This document shows positions 16,161 through 24,406 of a stretch of 64,000 nucleotides of DNA, piece by piece. Within the stretch, counting starts at the first letter, position 1. Every line of letters begins with the position of its first letter. A model generated the notes under the pieces. The model was not told where the DNA came from. It ran no database searches and worked only from the letters and a program-made list of their open reading frames with translations. Origin of the DNA: Actinopolymorpha cephalotaxi (GTDB taxonomy: Bacteria; Actinomycetota; Actinomycetes; Propionibacteriales; Actinopolymorphaceae); the NCBI RefSeq assembly GCF_013408535.1, contig NZ_JACBZA010000001.1, forward strand, positions 5,602,850 through 5,666,849. The letters run 5' to 3'. The position numbers and the translations under genes were made by a program.

Positions 16161-16696
16161 CTGGTGTTCTTGCACCTGGGAGTTTCAACCTGGCCGGCGA
16201 TCTCGGCGGCGACGTTGGCGAGTGTCTTCTGGTTCGTGTCCACGACGGTCGCCGATCTGCGCAGCCACGGCAACGCGGCCTGGTAGTCCGCCAGTCGCCG
16301 CAGCCGCCATTCCTTCGCCTGTTGCAGTTCGGCGTCGTTCTCGATGCGGCGTACGAACTCGTCGCCTGTCGCGTCCAGCACGAAGTGCCTGACCTCGACG
16401 CCTTCCGCGGCCAGCTCGCCGAAGATCTCCCGGGCGTACGCCTCCACCACGAGGGTCTGCGGCACCACGAGCGTGCCGCCGACGTACCGCAGAATCTGGA
16501 TCGCTGTCTGCGCCACCAACGGACGCCACGGTGGATGGTCCTGGAAGTCGGCGACCGGCTCGGTGGTGAGCACGTGGCCGAGCATGAAGCCGACCTGTTC
16601 GGAGTCGAAGATGCGCGACTTCGGCAGCAGGCGTACCAACTCGGCCGCCGTGCTCGTCTTCCCCGCACCGAAGGGCCCGTTCAGCCAGACGATCAT
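16154..16696 (-). CDS. TmrB-like ATP-binding protein
   Basis: A 180-residue P-loop protein. The Walker A motif is WLNGPFGAGKTSTA at residues 3-16, followed by IFDSEQVGFMLGHVL, WRPLVAQTAIQIL, LVVPQTLVVEAY and VRHFVLDATGDEFVRRI. This order matches TmrB, the Bacillus tunicamycin-resistance protein, and related small AAA-type kinases. TmrB binds tunicamycin and ATP at the membrane; the ligand here is unknown. Its ATG overlaps the stop of the upstream PhyH-like gene (ATGA), a clear sign of coupled translation. Confidence 0.82.
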   Translation of the reverse strand: MIVWLNGPFGAGKTSTAAELVRLLPKSRIFDSEQVGFMLGHVLTTEPVADFQDHPPWRPLVAQTAIQILRYVGGTLVVPQTLVVEAYAREIFGELAAEGVEVRHFVLDATGDEFVRRIENDAELQQAKEWRLRRLADYQAALPWLRRSATVVDTNQKTLANVAAEIAGQVETPRCKNTRN

Positions 16697-17463
16697 GCGA
16701 CCTCGATCGGACGGCGCTCCTGGCGGGTTTCGGCGTAGACGACGCCAGGAGCGGCGACCATCGCACGCTGCCGGGGTGTCAACGGCTCGAGTTCGTGCGG
16801 CGCCCACTGGTGGGACAGCCATGCCCACTGGCCGGGTGCGTACTTGTAGAACAGCGCTCGCCGTACGCCGGGTCCCTTCCAGTCCAGCGAGCCGTGAGTC
16901 AGCGCCTCGGTGAAGATCACGGCGTCGCCTGCGTCGAGCTCCACGTGGCGCAACCACGGATCGTCGGGGTTTGCTCGCTTGTCAAGGAAGGGCGACGGCA
17001 GGTTCGCCTTGTGGCTGCCGGGCACGCAGACAAAGCCGCCGTCCGCTGCCGAGACCTCCGTCAGCGCGAAGCTCACCACGATCAGTCCGGCGGAGATGGT
17101 TCCGTTCCGGACGTGGTACCAGGCACAGTTGCGTGGCCGGTCGTCAGGGAAGCCGTGCAGGTCCAGGCCTGGGGAACCGGCGACCATCTGGATGCCGTAC
17201 GAGTGGTCGAGTCGTACTCGCTCGTCCACGAAGTCGATCAGATACGGGAGGATGCACTGGTGGTCGATCAGGTTCAGGAACGGCCCGCCGAGGTTGGGCA
17301 GCCACTCCAGGGCGGCTTCTCTTCCGGCCTCGTCGAGATCGTCCAACCCCTGCTGGTCGAGCACCTCGTTGAGCCGTGCCACCTCACCGGGGTCCAGCAC
17401 GCCGCGTACGACGAGGTAACCGTTGAGGTCGAACAGATATCGTTCCTGGTCGCTCACGCCCAT
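16693..17463 (-). CDS. Phytanoyl-CoA dioxygenase (PhyH)-family protein
   Basis: A 256-residue Fe(II)/2-oxoglutarate oxygenase-fold protein. It has RYLFDLNGYLVVRGVLDPGE, GPFLNLIDHQCILPYLIDFV, the core WYHVRNGTISAGLIVVSFAL, the metal-site segment DGGFVCVPGSHKANLPSP and DAVIFTEALTHGSLDW. The family hydroxylates or halogenates small molecules and is common in natural-product and ectoine pathways. The exact HxD pair is not obvious by eye, so activity is unproven. A longer start at 17517 is possible. It is translationally coupled to the TmrB-like gene. Confidence 0.84.
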   Translation of the reverse strand: MGVSDQERYLFDLNGYLVVRGVLDPGEVARLNEVLDQQGLDDLDEAGREAALEWLPNLGGPFLNLIDHQCILPYLIDFVDERVRLDHSYGIQMVAGSPGLDLHGFPDDRPRNCAWYHVRNGTISAGLIVVSFALTEVSAADGGFVCVPGSHKANLPSPFLDKRANPDDPWLRHVELDAGDAVIFTEALTHGSLDWKGPGVRRALFYKYAPGQWAWLSHQWAPHELEPLTPRQRAMVAAPGVVYAETRQERRPIEVA

Positions 17464-17559
17464 GCTCAGAACCCCTGTCAGGTTGCCGCCGTACGCCAGG
17501 TCAGCCTGCCACCTCACCGACCGCAGCGCCGACCTGTTTTAGTACACGAACCACTGAAC

Positions 17560-17715
17560 GTGATCTCGGGCATCAGCGAAGGCACGAAGTCGCTCGACGG
17601 CTCGCTGGCCGAAGCCGTACGTGAAGCACGTGAGCAGGGCATCACCTGGGAGGAGATCGGCAAGGCGCTCGGGGTGAGCCGTCAGTCCGCCTGGGCACGG
17701 TTCTCGGTCGACTGA
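17560..17715 (+). CDS. Small helix-turn-helix protein or HTH fragment
   Basis: A 51-residue ORF beginning with GTG. Its core SLAEAVREAREQGITWEEIG and KALGVSRQSAWARF is a sigma-like helix-turn-helix normally found at the end of 90-170 residue actinobacterial proteins. No ribosome binding site is seen. It is therefore either a stand-alone mini-regulator or the tail left after loss of the N-terminal part. It sits in the spacer between the leftward PhyH-like gene and a GNAT gene. Confidence 0.45.
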   Translation: MISGISEGTKSLDGSLAEAVREAREQGITWEEIGKALGVSRQSAWARFSVD

Positions 17716-17776
17716 GCGCCCGAGGCACGAACGAAAAGCTGCTGCGGCGTGGGCCGCCAGGTGGCACGCTGCCTTG

Positions 17777-18280
17777 GTGATCATCATCAGGACTGTGCGA
17801 ACGGCGGACCTGCCGGTCCTGTGGTCGATGGCGGTACTTCCGCATCGGGGCGCCACCGCCGATTCGTCGGTCCCGATCCCACTTCCCGCAGCCTGCGCGC
17901 CGCCGCCGGAGTTCCCCGACCTCGCTGACCCTTCCGGGTCGCCGGCTGAGGCGGGAGGCTGTCTTCTTGTAGCGGAAGCGGACGGTCACCTGGTCGGTAT
18001 GGCGGGCTTCCGATCGACCGGAAACCCAGGACGCGCAGAGGTCGTGCACGTACGAGTTCACCCGGCCTTGCGCCGGCACGGCATCGGTCGCGGCCTGATG
18101 GATGCCGTGGAAACCGAAGCGGCACGTCGAGGGTTCACCGAGACCTGGCTCGACACAGCCACGAACATGCCCGAGGCGATGGCCTTCTACGAAGGCATCG
18201 GCTACATCGAGATCGGGCGCGAGACCAGGCCCGAGTGGCAGTGGACACTCGTCTACTACCTCAAGAAGCTTCCGTCGTGA
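17777..18280 (+). CDS. GNAT-family N-acetyltransferase
   Basis: A 167-residue GNAT. It starts IIIRTVRTADLPVLW and carries the acetyl-CoA site VVHVRVHPALRRHGIGRGLM, then FTETWLDTATNMPEAMAFYE and a final YIEIGRETRPEWQW strand. GTG at 17777 is chosen; a TTG directly before it is less likely. Substrate unknown. It is convergent with the DoxX-like gene 27 bp away. Confidence 0.88.
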   Translation: MIIIRTVRTADLPVLWSMAVLPHRGATADSSVPIPLPAACAPPPEFPDLADPSGSPAEAGGCLLVAEADGHLVGMAGFRSTGNPGRAEVVHVRVHPALRRHGIGRGLMDAVETEAARRGFTETWLDTATNMPEAMAFYEGIGYIEIGRETRPEWQWTLVYYLKKLPS

Positions 18281-18307
18281 CCTGATCGCCGACCTTCCGG
18301 CAGCCAC

Positions 18308-18946
18308 CTACGGGTCGAGCCAGCCGAGTTCGACGGCCCGCTCGTGCATCACCGGCTCGATCACTGGGAGGGTGAGGAGGGAGAAGGCATACGCGGCGAC
18401 GAGCAGCCCTGCCGCTACCGCCCATGCGCGGTGGCCGGCGCCGAACGCGCGAGAACGGGAGCCTTGCGCTCGTTCGTCGCCCACACTGCCCCGGTGCCGG
18501 TGGAGCAACGTCACCGGGAGCCGACGGTCGGTTGGTCGCAACACCCAGGACGCGACGGCGCACACGCCGAACACCAACGGCACTCCCCACAGGCTCGGGC
18601 TGTCGCCGGCGATCAGGTGTGACCACACGGCACCCGACCACAGGAAGCAGCAGCCGGCGTAGGCCCATTCCTTGGTGAGCGCGAACCGCGGCGCGATGAT
18701 GGCGGCTGCGGCAGCGACCTGCCAGACCCCGAGGATCCCGGCGAAGTAGGACGGGTAACCGAGGTGGTCCAGTTGGGCGGTGATCCAGTCGATCGGGACC
18801 AGGTTCCAGACCGATCCCGATGCCAGCTCGACGAGGATGACGAGGGTGGTGGCCCAGTAGAGGACGGTTCGGATCCGGTTCCGGTCCCAGCCTTCGCGAG
18901 CAGGGGCGAACTCGTGCGGCCGCGTGTGCCGTACCAGTGCGGGCAT
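18308..18946 (-). CDS. DoxX-family membrane protein
   Basis: A 212-residue protein with four main hydrophobic helices (VLYWATTLVILVELASGSVW near residues 28-47, YFAGILGVWQVAAAAAIIA near 67-85, WAYAGCCFLWSGAVWSHLIA near 94-113, and LWGVPLVFGVCAVASWVL near 119-136) and one more near the C terminus (WAVAAGLLVAAYAFSLLTLP). The DHLGYPSYFAGILG segment is typical of DoxX_2. The ATG is preceded by AAGGGAAGG. It is divergent from the UvrA-like ATPase across a TetR-type dyad, so both may respond to the same signal. Confidence 0.85.
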   Translation of the reverse strand: MPALVRHTRPHEFAPAREGWDRNRIRTVLYWATTLVILVELASGSVWNLVPIDWITAQLDHLGYPSYFAGILGVWQVAAAAAIIAPRFALTKEWAYAGCCFLWSGAVWSHLIAGDSPSLWGVPLVFGVCAVASWVLRPTDRRLPVTLLHRHRGSVGDERAQGSRSRAFGAGHRAWAVAAGLLVAAYAFSLLTLPVIEPVMHERAVELGWLDP

Positions 18947-19037
18947 GACGCGCCTTCCCTTGTGATGAAGGTGTCTCACTGCTCCGACAGCGCAGACCGC
19001 CCGAGTGTGAGGCGGGGAGACGTGTCGCGAGTTGAAT

Positions 19038-19057
19038 ATAAATGACCGTTCGTTTAT
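19038..19057. promoter_or_regulatory. TetR-type near-palindrome between DoxX and the UvrA-like gene
   Basis: The 20 bases ATAAATGACCGTTCGTTTAT form a dyad in which 8 of 10 base pairs match. The right half (CGTTCGTTTAT) matches the AAACGAACGTTCGTTT type of operator bound by many actinobacterial TetR repressors. It is a markedly AT-rich patch in a GC-rich spacer and lies 88 bp from the ATPase start and 92 bp from the DoxX start. No tetR gene is adjacent. Confidence 0.6.
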
Positions 19058-19144
19058 TGTCACGCCGTGACCACACCCGACCTGGCCGGTCCGCATCGTC
19101 GTGGTGGCCGGAGACGTACCGCGCCTGATCGAATGAGAGCGTTC

Positions 19145-21625
19145 ATGCACGACAACGAGACCATCGAGGTGGTGGGAGCTCGCACCAACAACCTCCGCGA
19201 CGTGACCGTGAGTATTCCCAAGAGACAGGTGGTCGCCTTCACCGGAGTCAGCGGCAGCGGCAAGACGTCGTTGGCGATCGACACCATTCACAGCGAGGCT
19301 CAACTCCGTTACCTGGAAGGGCTCTCGCCGTTCGTTCGGCAGTACATCACTCAGCAGAACCGGCCGAAGGCGGACCGCGTCCTCGGCCTGGGCGCGACCC
19401 TCGCCGTCGATCAGCGTCGGCTCAACCGCAACCCACGGTCCACCGTCGCCACCATCACGGGCATCGACGGCCACCTCGGACTGCTCTACTCCCGGCTGCC
19501 CGGCACAGCTCCGGACGCTGCGCCCGTCGCCGGCCACCTCACCACGGCCCACTTCGACCGGCACGCTCCGGAGGGGAGCTGCTCCGACTGCCACGGCGTC
19601 GGTGGTCGCTGGCAGGCGAGGGAAGAACTGATCATCACCCATCCGGAGTTGCCCCTCTTCGAAGGAGCCTCCCCCTGGTACGCGAAGTGGCGTTCCGGGG
19701 AACACGCCTTCCTTCCCGCTCTGGCCGACAAGCGCGGCGTGGACCTCACGCGGCCCTGGCAGACGCTGCCCGAGGCGTTCCGGCACAACGTGCTGTACGG
19801 GACGGGTGAGGAGAAGCTCGAGGCCACCGTCGACATGCCGAACAAGAACGAGGCGTCCTCCTGGACGTACACCTCCAGCCAACCGTTGCGCGGAGCACTC
19901 GCCGAGGTGGAACGGGTCTTCGCGAACGCCGCCACGCCCAGCGCCAAGGAGCGCTACCTGCCGTACATGCGCAAGATGTCCTGCGCCACCTGCGGTGGTA
20001 GCGGCTACGACGACGTGGCCAGGTCGGTGCGGCTCGGTGGCCTCACCTACCCCGAACTGCTGGAAGTCGATGTACGCGAGGTGCGCAGCTGGAGGGACCG
20101 GGTCAGCGCCGACCTCGGCATCGGGCAACGCGCGGTGGGCGAGCCACTGCTGCAGGACCTGGTACGCAGGCTCAGGGTCCTGGACCGGCTGGGCCTGAAC
20201 CACCTCCAACTGTCCCGCAGCGCGGCCACCCTGTCCGGCGGTGAGCTCCAGCGAACCCGGCTCGCGGCCCAGCTCAGCACCGAACTCAGCGACATCATCT
20301 TCGTCCTGGACGAGCCGGGCACCGGCCTGCACCCGGCGGACAAGGCGCACCTGCTCGACATCGCACTGGAACTGCGAGCGGCCGGAAACACCGTGCTGCT
20401 GGTCGAGCACGACCCGGAACTGATCGGCCGCGCCGACTGGGTGATCGACCTGGGACCGGGCGCCGGGCGGCTCGGCGGCGAGGTGCTCGTCTCCGGCACA
20501 CCGTCCGACGTCGCGGCGCATCCGCTGTCGCTGACCGGACACTTCCTCGCGGGAAGGGGGCCGCGACTGCGCCGTACCCGCCGACAGGTCGGGGACCGCA
20601 CCGACTGGGTGGAACTGCACGGGCTGTCCGCGCACAACGTGACCGCGGACCGGGTCCGCTTCCCCATCGGGCGGCTGACCTGCCTGACGGGGATCAGCGG
20701 CAGCGGCAAGAGCAGCCTGCTCGGCGCGATCGGCGCCGGGATGGAGGCAGCCCTGAACGGAACGGCGACCGACACCGTCCGCAGGGTCACCGGAGGCGAG
20801 GGATTCAGCTGGGTCGCCGTGGTCGACCAGGAGCCGATCGGCCGCACCCCCCGGTCCAACCCCGCGACGTACAGCAAGGCCTTCGACATCGTCCGCAGGC
20901 TGTTCGCGGAAACCGACGAGGCACGCAAGCGGGGCCTCAACGCCTCATGGTTCTCCTTCAACACGGCGAACGGCGGACGCTGCGAGACCTGCACCGGGTA
21001 CGGCCGCAAGCTGGTAGACATGCACTTCCTGCCGGATGTGTGGGTGGTCTGCGACATCTGCGAGGGTCGCCGCTACACGCCGGAGGCTCTGGAGATCACC
21101 TACGAAGGGCTGACCATCGACGGGGTGCTGGAACTCACCGTCGCCGAAGCCGTGGAACGCCTCACGGAACCAAGGCAGTTGGCGGAGGCGCTGGAAGCCC
21201 TGAACCGAGCCGGCCTCGGCTATCTGCAACTCGGTCAGAACGCCACCGAACTCTCCGGCGGCGAAGCGCAACGGCTGAAGCTGGCCTCGGCCATTCAGCG
21301 GGGCGCGGCCGGCCGCAAAGCCGGCTTGGTGGTTCTCGACGAACCGGTGTCCGGCCTGCACCCCTCCGACATCCAGCGCATGGTGGACGCCTTCGACCTG
21401 TTGCTGGACTCGGGCAACACCGTGGTCGTCGCCGAGCACGACATCCCGGTCGCCGCCTCCGCGGACTGGGTGATCGACCTGGGGCCGGGCGCGGGCCCAG
21501 ACGGCGGGGTGGTGGTCGCGGCGGGTTCTCCGGAGGAGGTCGCTCGCGCCGACACCCCGACCGCGGGCTTCCTCCGCCGGTACGCTGCGGGCCAGCCACT
21601 GCTGGGCGAGCCCGGCACCAGTTGA
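19145..21625 (+). CDS. UvrA-like ABC ATPase (DrrC/UvrA2 type)
   Basis: An 826-residue soluble protein with two ABC ATPase halves. The first has GVSGSGKTSLAID, zinc pairs CSDC and CATC, LSGGELQRTRLA and IIFVLDEPG. The second has GISGSGKSSLLGAI, CETCTGYGRK and CDICEG, LSGGEAQRLKLA and LVVLDEPVSGLHPSD. It is about 120 residues shorter than housekeeping UvrA, as in the DrrC-type UvrA paralogues linked to resistance to DNA-binding drugs. It may therefore release drugs from DNA rather than act in normal excision repair. Starts at 19133 (ATG) and 19067 (GTG) are also open. An AT-rich TetR-type dyad lies upstream. Confidence 0.9.
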   Translation: MHDNETIEVVGARTNNLRDVTVSIPKRQVVAFTGVSGSGKTSLAIDTIHSEAQLRYLEGLSPFVRQYITQQNRPKADRVLGLGATLAVDQRRLNRNPRSTVATITGIDGHLGLLYSRLPGTAPDAAPVAGHLTTAHFDRHAPEGSCSDCHGVGGRWQAREELIITHPELPLFEGASPWYAKWRSGEHAFLPALADKRGVDLTRPWQTLPEAFRHNVLYGTGEEKLEATVDMPNKNEASSWTYTSSQPLRGALAEVERVFANAATPSAKERYLPYMRKMSCATCGGSGYDDVARSVRLGGLTYPELLEVDVREVRSWRDRVSADLGIGQRAVGEPLLQDLVRRLRVLDRLGLNHLQLSRSAATLSGGELQRTRLAAQLSTELSDIIFVLDEPGTGLHPADKAHLLDIALELRAAGNTVLLVEHDPELIGRADWVIDLGPGAGRLGGEVLVSGTPSDVAAHPLSLTGHFLAGRGPRLRRTRRQVGDRTDWVELHGLSAHNVTADRVRFPIGRLTCLTGISGSGKSSLLGAIGAGMEAALNGTATDTVRRVTGGEGFSWVAVVDQEPIGRTPRSNPATYSKAFDIVRRLFAETDEARKRGLNASWFSFNTANGGRCETCTGYGRKLVDMHFLPDVWVVCDICEGRRYTPEALEITYEGLTIDGVLELTVAEAVERLTEPRQLAEALEALNRAGLGYLQLGQNATELSGGEAQRLKLASAIQRGAAGRKAGLVVLDEPVSGLHPSDIQRMVDAFDLLLDSGNTVVVAEHDIPVAASADWVIDLGPGAGPDGGVVVAAGSPEEVARADTPTAGFLRRYAAGQPLLGEPGTS

Positions 21626-21655
21626 GGAAGCGGACCTAGGAGCTGAGACACCGAC

Positions 21656-22237
21656 ATGCGTGAGTACTGGAACGCGTTCGCGCCGACCTTCGACGACGAG
21701 CCCGATCACGGTCTGCGTGATCCGCTCGTACGCCGAGCCTGGAAGGATCTCCTGCTCGGTGTCCTGCCGCCCAGCCCGGCGGACGTACTGGACCTCGGCT
21801 GCGGGACCGGCAGTCTGTCGGTGCTTCTCGCGGAGGTCGGCTATCGCGTGTCCGGTGTCGATCTTGCCGAACAGATGGTGGAGGCCGCCAAGGCGAAGGC
21901 CACCGCGGCCGGGGTCGACGTCAGGTTCGAGCAGGGGGACGCGGCTCAACCGCCGCACGAGCCACACTCCTTCGACGTCGTACTCACGCGGCACGTGCTG
22001 TGGGCGCTCCCCGATCCGGCCGGCGCACTCGAACGCTGGGTGGAACTGCTCCGGCCAGAGGGCCAACTGGTTCTGGTCGAGGGCAGGTGGGAGACGGGCG
22101 GCGGAATCGCGGCCGACGACTGCGAGGCGTTGCTGCGTACGCACTGCCGGTCGGTCCGTGTCCAGCGGCTTGACGACCCGACGTTCTGGGGACGTGAGAT
22201 CTCCGACGCGCGATACCTCGCGATCGCCCGCCCGTGA
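21656..22237 (+). CDS. Class I SAM-dependent methyltransferase
   Basis: A 193-residue methyltransferase with YWNAFAPTFDDEPDHGL, motif I VLDLGCGTGSLSVLLAE, VSGVDLAEQMVEAAKAKA, DVVLTRHVLWALPDP and LRPEGQLVLVEG. The acceptor is unknown. AGGAG lies 13 bases upstream of the ATG. It follows the UvrA-like ATPase by 30 bp in the same direction, so an operon is likely and a shared protective role is conceivable. Confidence 0.91.
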   Translation: MREYWNAFAPTFDDEPDHGLRDPLVRRAWKDLLLGVLPPSPADVLDLGCGTGSLSVLLAEVGYRVSGVDLAEQMVEAAKAKATAAGVDVRFEQGDAAQPPHEPHSFDVVLTRHVLWALPDPAGALERWVELLRPEGQLVLVEGRWETGGGIAADDCEALLRTHCRSVRVQRLDDPTFWGREISDARYLAIARP

Positions 22238-22258
22238 GGAAGCCGTGCGTGGATTGAG

Positions 22259-22729
22259 CTAACGCAGCTCCAGCTCGCCGACGGTCTCGTCGCCCCGCAG
22301 CTCGCCAGTGGGCCTGAAGCCGAGGCGGAGGTAGAAGCGCTCCGGCCCGGCCTCGCCCGAATGCCAGGTGGTGGTCAGCCGGGTGCCGCCACGACGACGG
22401 ATCTCGTCGGCCACGGACTCCACCGCGAAGCGCCCGTAACCGTGACCCTGCTCGCCGGCCGCGATGTTCAGCCGCCACAGGCCGGAACGGACATCGGCAC
22501 CTTCCCCGTCGTCGGTCCACTCGACGTCGAAGAACGCCATCAGGAAGCCGACGACCCGCTCACCGTCGACGATGAGGCGAGGCCAGGCGATGTCGGGATA
22601 GACGTACGCCTGCGCGATCGACTTCACCACCGGCGCGACCAGATGTTCCTGATCCGAACGGATCCGCAGACCGATCGCGGCGTCGAAGTTCTCCTTCGTG
22701 ATCTTCTCCAGCCTGGGTGCGCTCGTCAT
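22259..22729 (-). CDS. GNAT-family N-acetyltransferase
   Basis: A 156-residue GNAT of the spermidine/diamine-acetyltransferase-like type. It has KITKENFDAAIGLRI, YPDIAWPRLIVDGERVVGFL, the acetyl-CoA segment AAGEQGHGYGRFAVESVADE and GPERFYLRLGFRPTGE. The substrate cannot be named. It is convergent with the methyltransferase (21 bp apart) and is the last gene of a leftward run. Confidence 0.88.
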   Translation of the reverse strand: MTSAPRLEKITKENFDAAIGLRIRSDQEHLVAPVVKSIAQAYVYPDIAWPRLIVDGERVVGFLMAFFDVEWTDDGEGADVRSGLWRLNIAAGEQGHGYGRFAVESVADEIRRRGGTRLTTTWHSGEAGPERFYLRLGFRPTGELRGDETVGELELR

Positions 22730-22775
22730 GCCCGCACCATAGGCCAGCCGTCCTGACCGCCGTCCCGGACAGGCG

Positions 22776-24317
22776 TCACGACCTCCGGGAGAGGAGGCGC
22801 CGGACCTCGGATCGGTCGACCGACCGCGTCGCCTCTTCCAGCCAGTCGAGTGGGGTACGACTGCCGCTGTCCAGGGCGCGAGGGTCTGCCCCGTGATCGA
22901 GAAGTACCTCTATCGTCTTCAGGAAACCTGCCTTCGCCGCGTAGTGCAGCGCCGTGGCGTTCAACGCCTCGACCCCGCTCATACGCCCAGGCTCACCGGT
23001 TCGGCGGTCGTCCACGCGGGCACCGTACTGGAGCAGGGCACGGACGTAGTCCGGATCGTCCTTGCGGCCCTGGTTCCCCGTACAGCTGGCACCGATCCAC
23101 GCACCCGAGGAGTCGATCGACGCACCGCTCCCGGCCAGAAGTGGTGCGAGTAAGGGATGCAGCACCCAGCGACCTACTCCGATCCGAGTCGCGTCGGCGC
23201 CGTGCTCCAGCAGGAGTTCGACCATCGGCACGCTGCCGTGCTCGGCGGCGCCTCGCAGGGCGCGCACTCCCCCGTCCAACACGTCGGGGTCAGGGTCCAC
23301 GAGCAACCGCAGTGCCTCGACCTGTCCACCGGCGACCGCGTGGTCGATCGGAGTGATGTCGAGGGCGTCGACCGCCGGATCGGGCGACCGCGCGAGGTCC
23401 CCATCGTCGGCGAGCATTCGTTCGAGCGAAGGAAGGTCACCGAGGAACGCGGCGGTGAACACGTCCTCCTTGGCGCCGGCGTCCAGCAGCAGCGACTCCA
23501 CCTCCGAACGGCGCCTCAGCCGCGCCACGCACAGCGGCGTCGCGAACACCACGCGTTCGTACGCACGGCCGACGATCGCCACCTGAAGGCGGAACGGGAC
23601 GTCGGCTCCGACTCCGTGGCGCAGCAGCGACCGAACGACATCGGTACGCCCGGCGAGGGCGGCCTCCTGCATGATCGCGCCGGCGTACACGGGAAGCAGC
23701 AGGTCCGGCTCCTCCGCCACCGCGGCATCGAGTCCGCCGACATCACCGCGACGGGCGAGATTCGTTGCCTGCTTGACGATCCGGCCGCCGACTCCGTGCA
23801 GCGCAACGTGCTGTTGACGCCCATCGGCAGCCGGAGAGGACCGGTTGACCAGTGCCAGCGCCAGAGAATGTGCCTGGTCGAGGATCGTCTGCCGGTCGTC
23901 CTCCTCCGCGATCGTGGCACCCAGCGCCTGCCGGAAATGCCAGAGCCACCGGCCGGCCGCCGCACGGGTGATCGGGACACTCTCGTGCCGGTGGAGCAGG
24001 CTGCCGTAGGCCTGCTGGGAGTAGCGGTTCGGCCCGCCCAACCACTCGACGAAGAACACCTTCTGCATCGCTCGCCCGTCGGCGAGATCACGCGGGAAGA
24101 GGGGACGCAGCTCCTTGTCGTTCTCGAACCCGTCGTAGAGAGCGTCGACGAGTCTGTCAACCGTCGCTTGCCCACCGATCCGGTCGAAGAGCCCGGCACC
24201 GCGGAAGGGGCGGAAACCGGACGGATTCTCCAGCAGGACGCGGTGGGCGAGGGACACGGGTGGCGTGGCGACCGCCTCCCCTTGCCGCCCTGTGGGGGTA
24301 GTTCGCGACTTCGGCAT
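22776..24317 (-). CDS. Truncated haemoglobin (group II-like) fused to ankyrin repeats
   Basis: A 513-residue fusion. Residues about 42-165 align with group II truncated haemoglobins: LFDRIGGQATVDRLVDALY, FPRDLADGR, FFVEWLGGPNRYSQQ, the proximal-His segment SLLHRHESVPI (H111) and AGRWLWHF, with W124 at the place of the invariant group II Trp. Residues about 205-505 form several ankyrin repeats, clearest at TPIDHAVAGGQVEALRLLV, RGAAEHGSVPMVELLLEHGA and ALHYAAKAGFLKTIEVLLDH. The globin should bind haem and sense or handle O2, NO or peroxide; the ankyrins should bind a partner. No signal peptide or membrane segment. Start ATG has only a weak ribosome binding site. Confidence 0.88.
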   Translation of the reverse strand: MPKSRTTPTGRQGEAVATPPVSLAHRVLLENPSGFRPFRGAGLFDRIGGQATVDRLVDALYDGFENDKELRPLFPRDLADGRAMQKVFFVEWLGGPNRYSQQAYGSLLHRHESVPITRAAAGRWLWHFRQALGATIAEEDDRQTILDQAHSLALALVNRSSPAADGRQQHVALHGVGGRIVKQATNLARRGDVGGLDAAVAEEPDLLLPVYAGAIMQEAALAGRTDVVRSLLRHGVGADVPFRLQVAIVGRAYERVVFATPLCVARLRRRSEVESLLLDAGAKEDVFTAAFLGDLPSLERMLADDGDLARSPDPAVDALDITPIDHAVAGGQVEALRLLVDPDPDVLDGGVRALRGAAEHGSVPMVELLLEHGADATRIGVGRWVLHPLLAPLLAGSGASIDSSGAWIGASCTGNQGRKDDPDYVRALLQYGARVDDRRTGEPGRMSGVEALNATALHYAAKAGFLKTIEVLLDHGADPRALDSGSRTPLDWLEEATRSVDRSEVRRLLSRRS

Positions 24318-24406
24318 TCTGACGTCCGTTCCGGGCAGGACCGCGTTCCCGCCGACGCAGGCAGGGTAGCGGGCCTTCCTATCCGGCAGATCAGCCTGCG
24401 CGGCGG

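Noticed and set aside
13953-22237. Antibiotic biosynthetic cluster around the two methyltransferases, the oxygenase and the APH(6)-like kinase
   Set aside because: There is no polyketide synthase, NRPS, terpene or RiPP core enzyme, and gene directions are mixed; these look like independent units.
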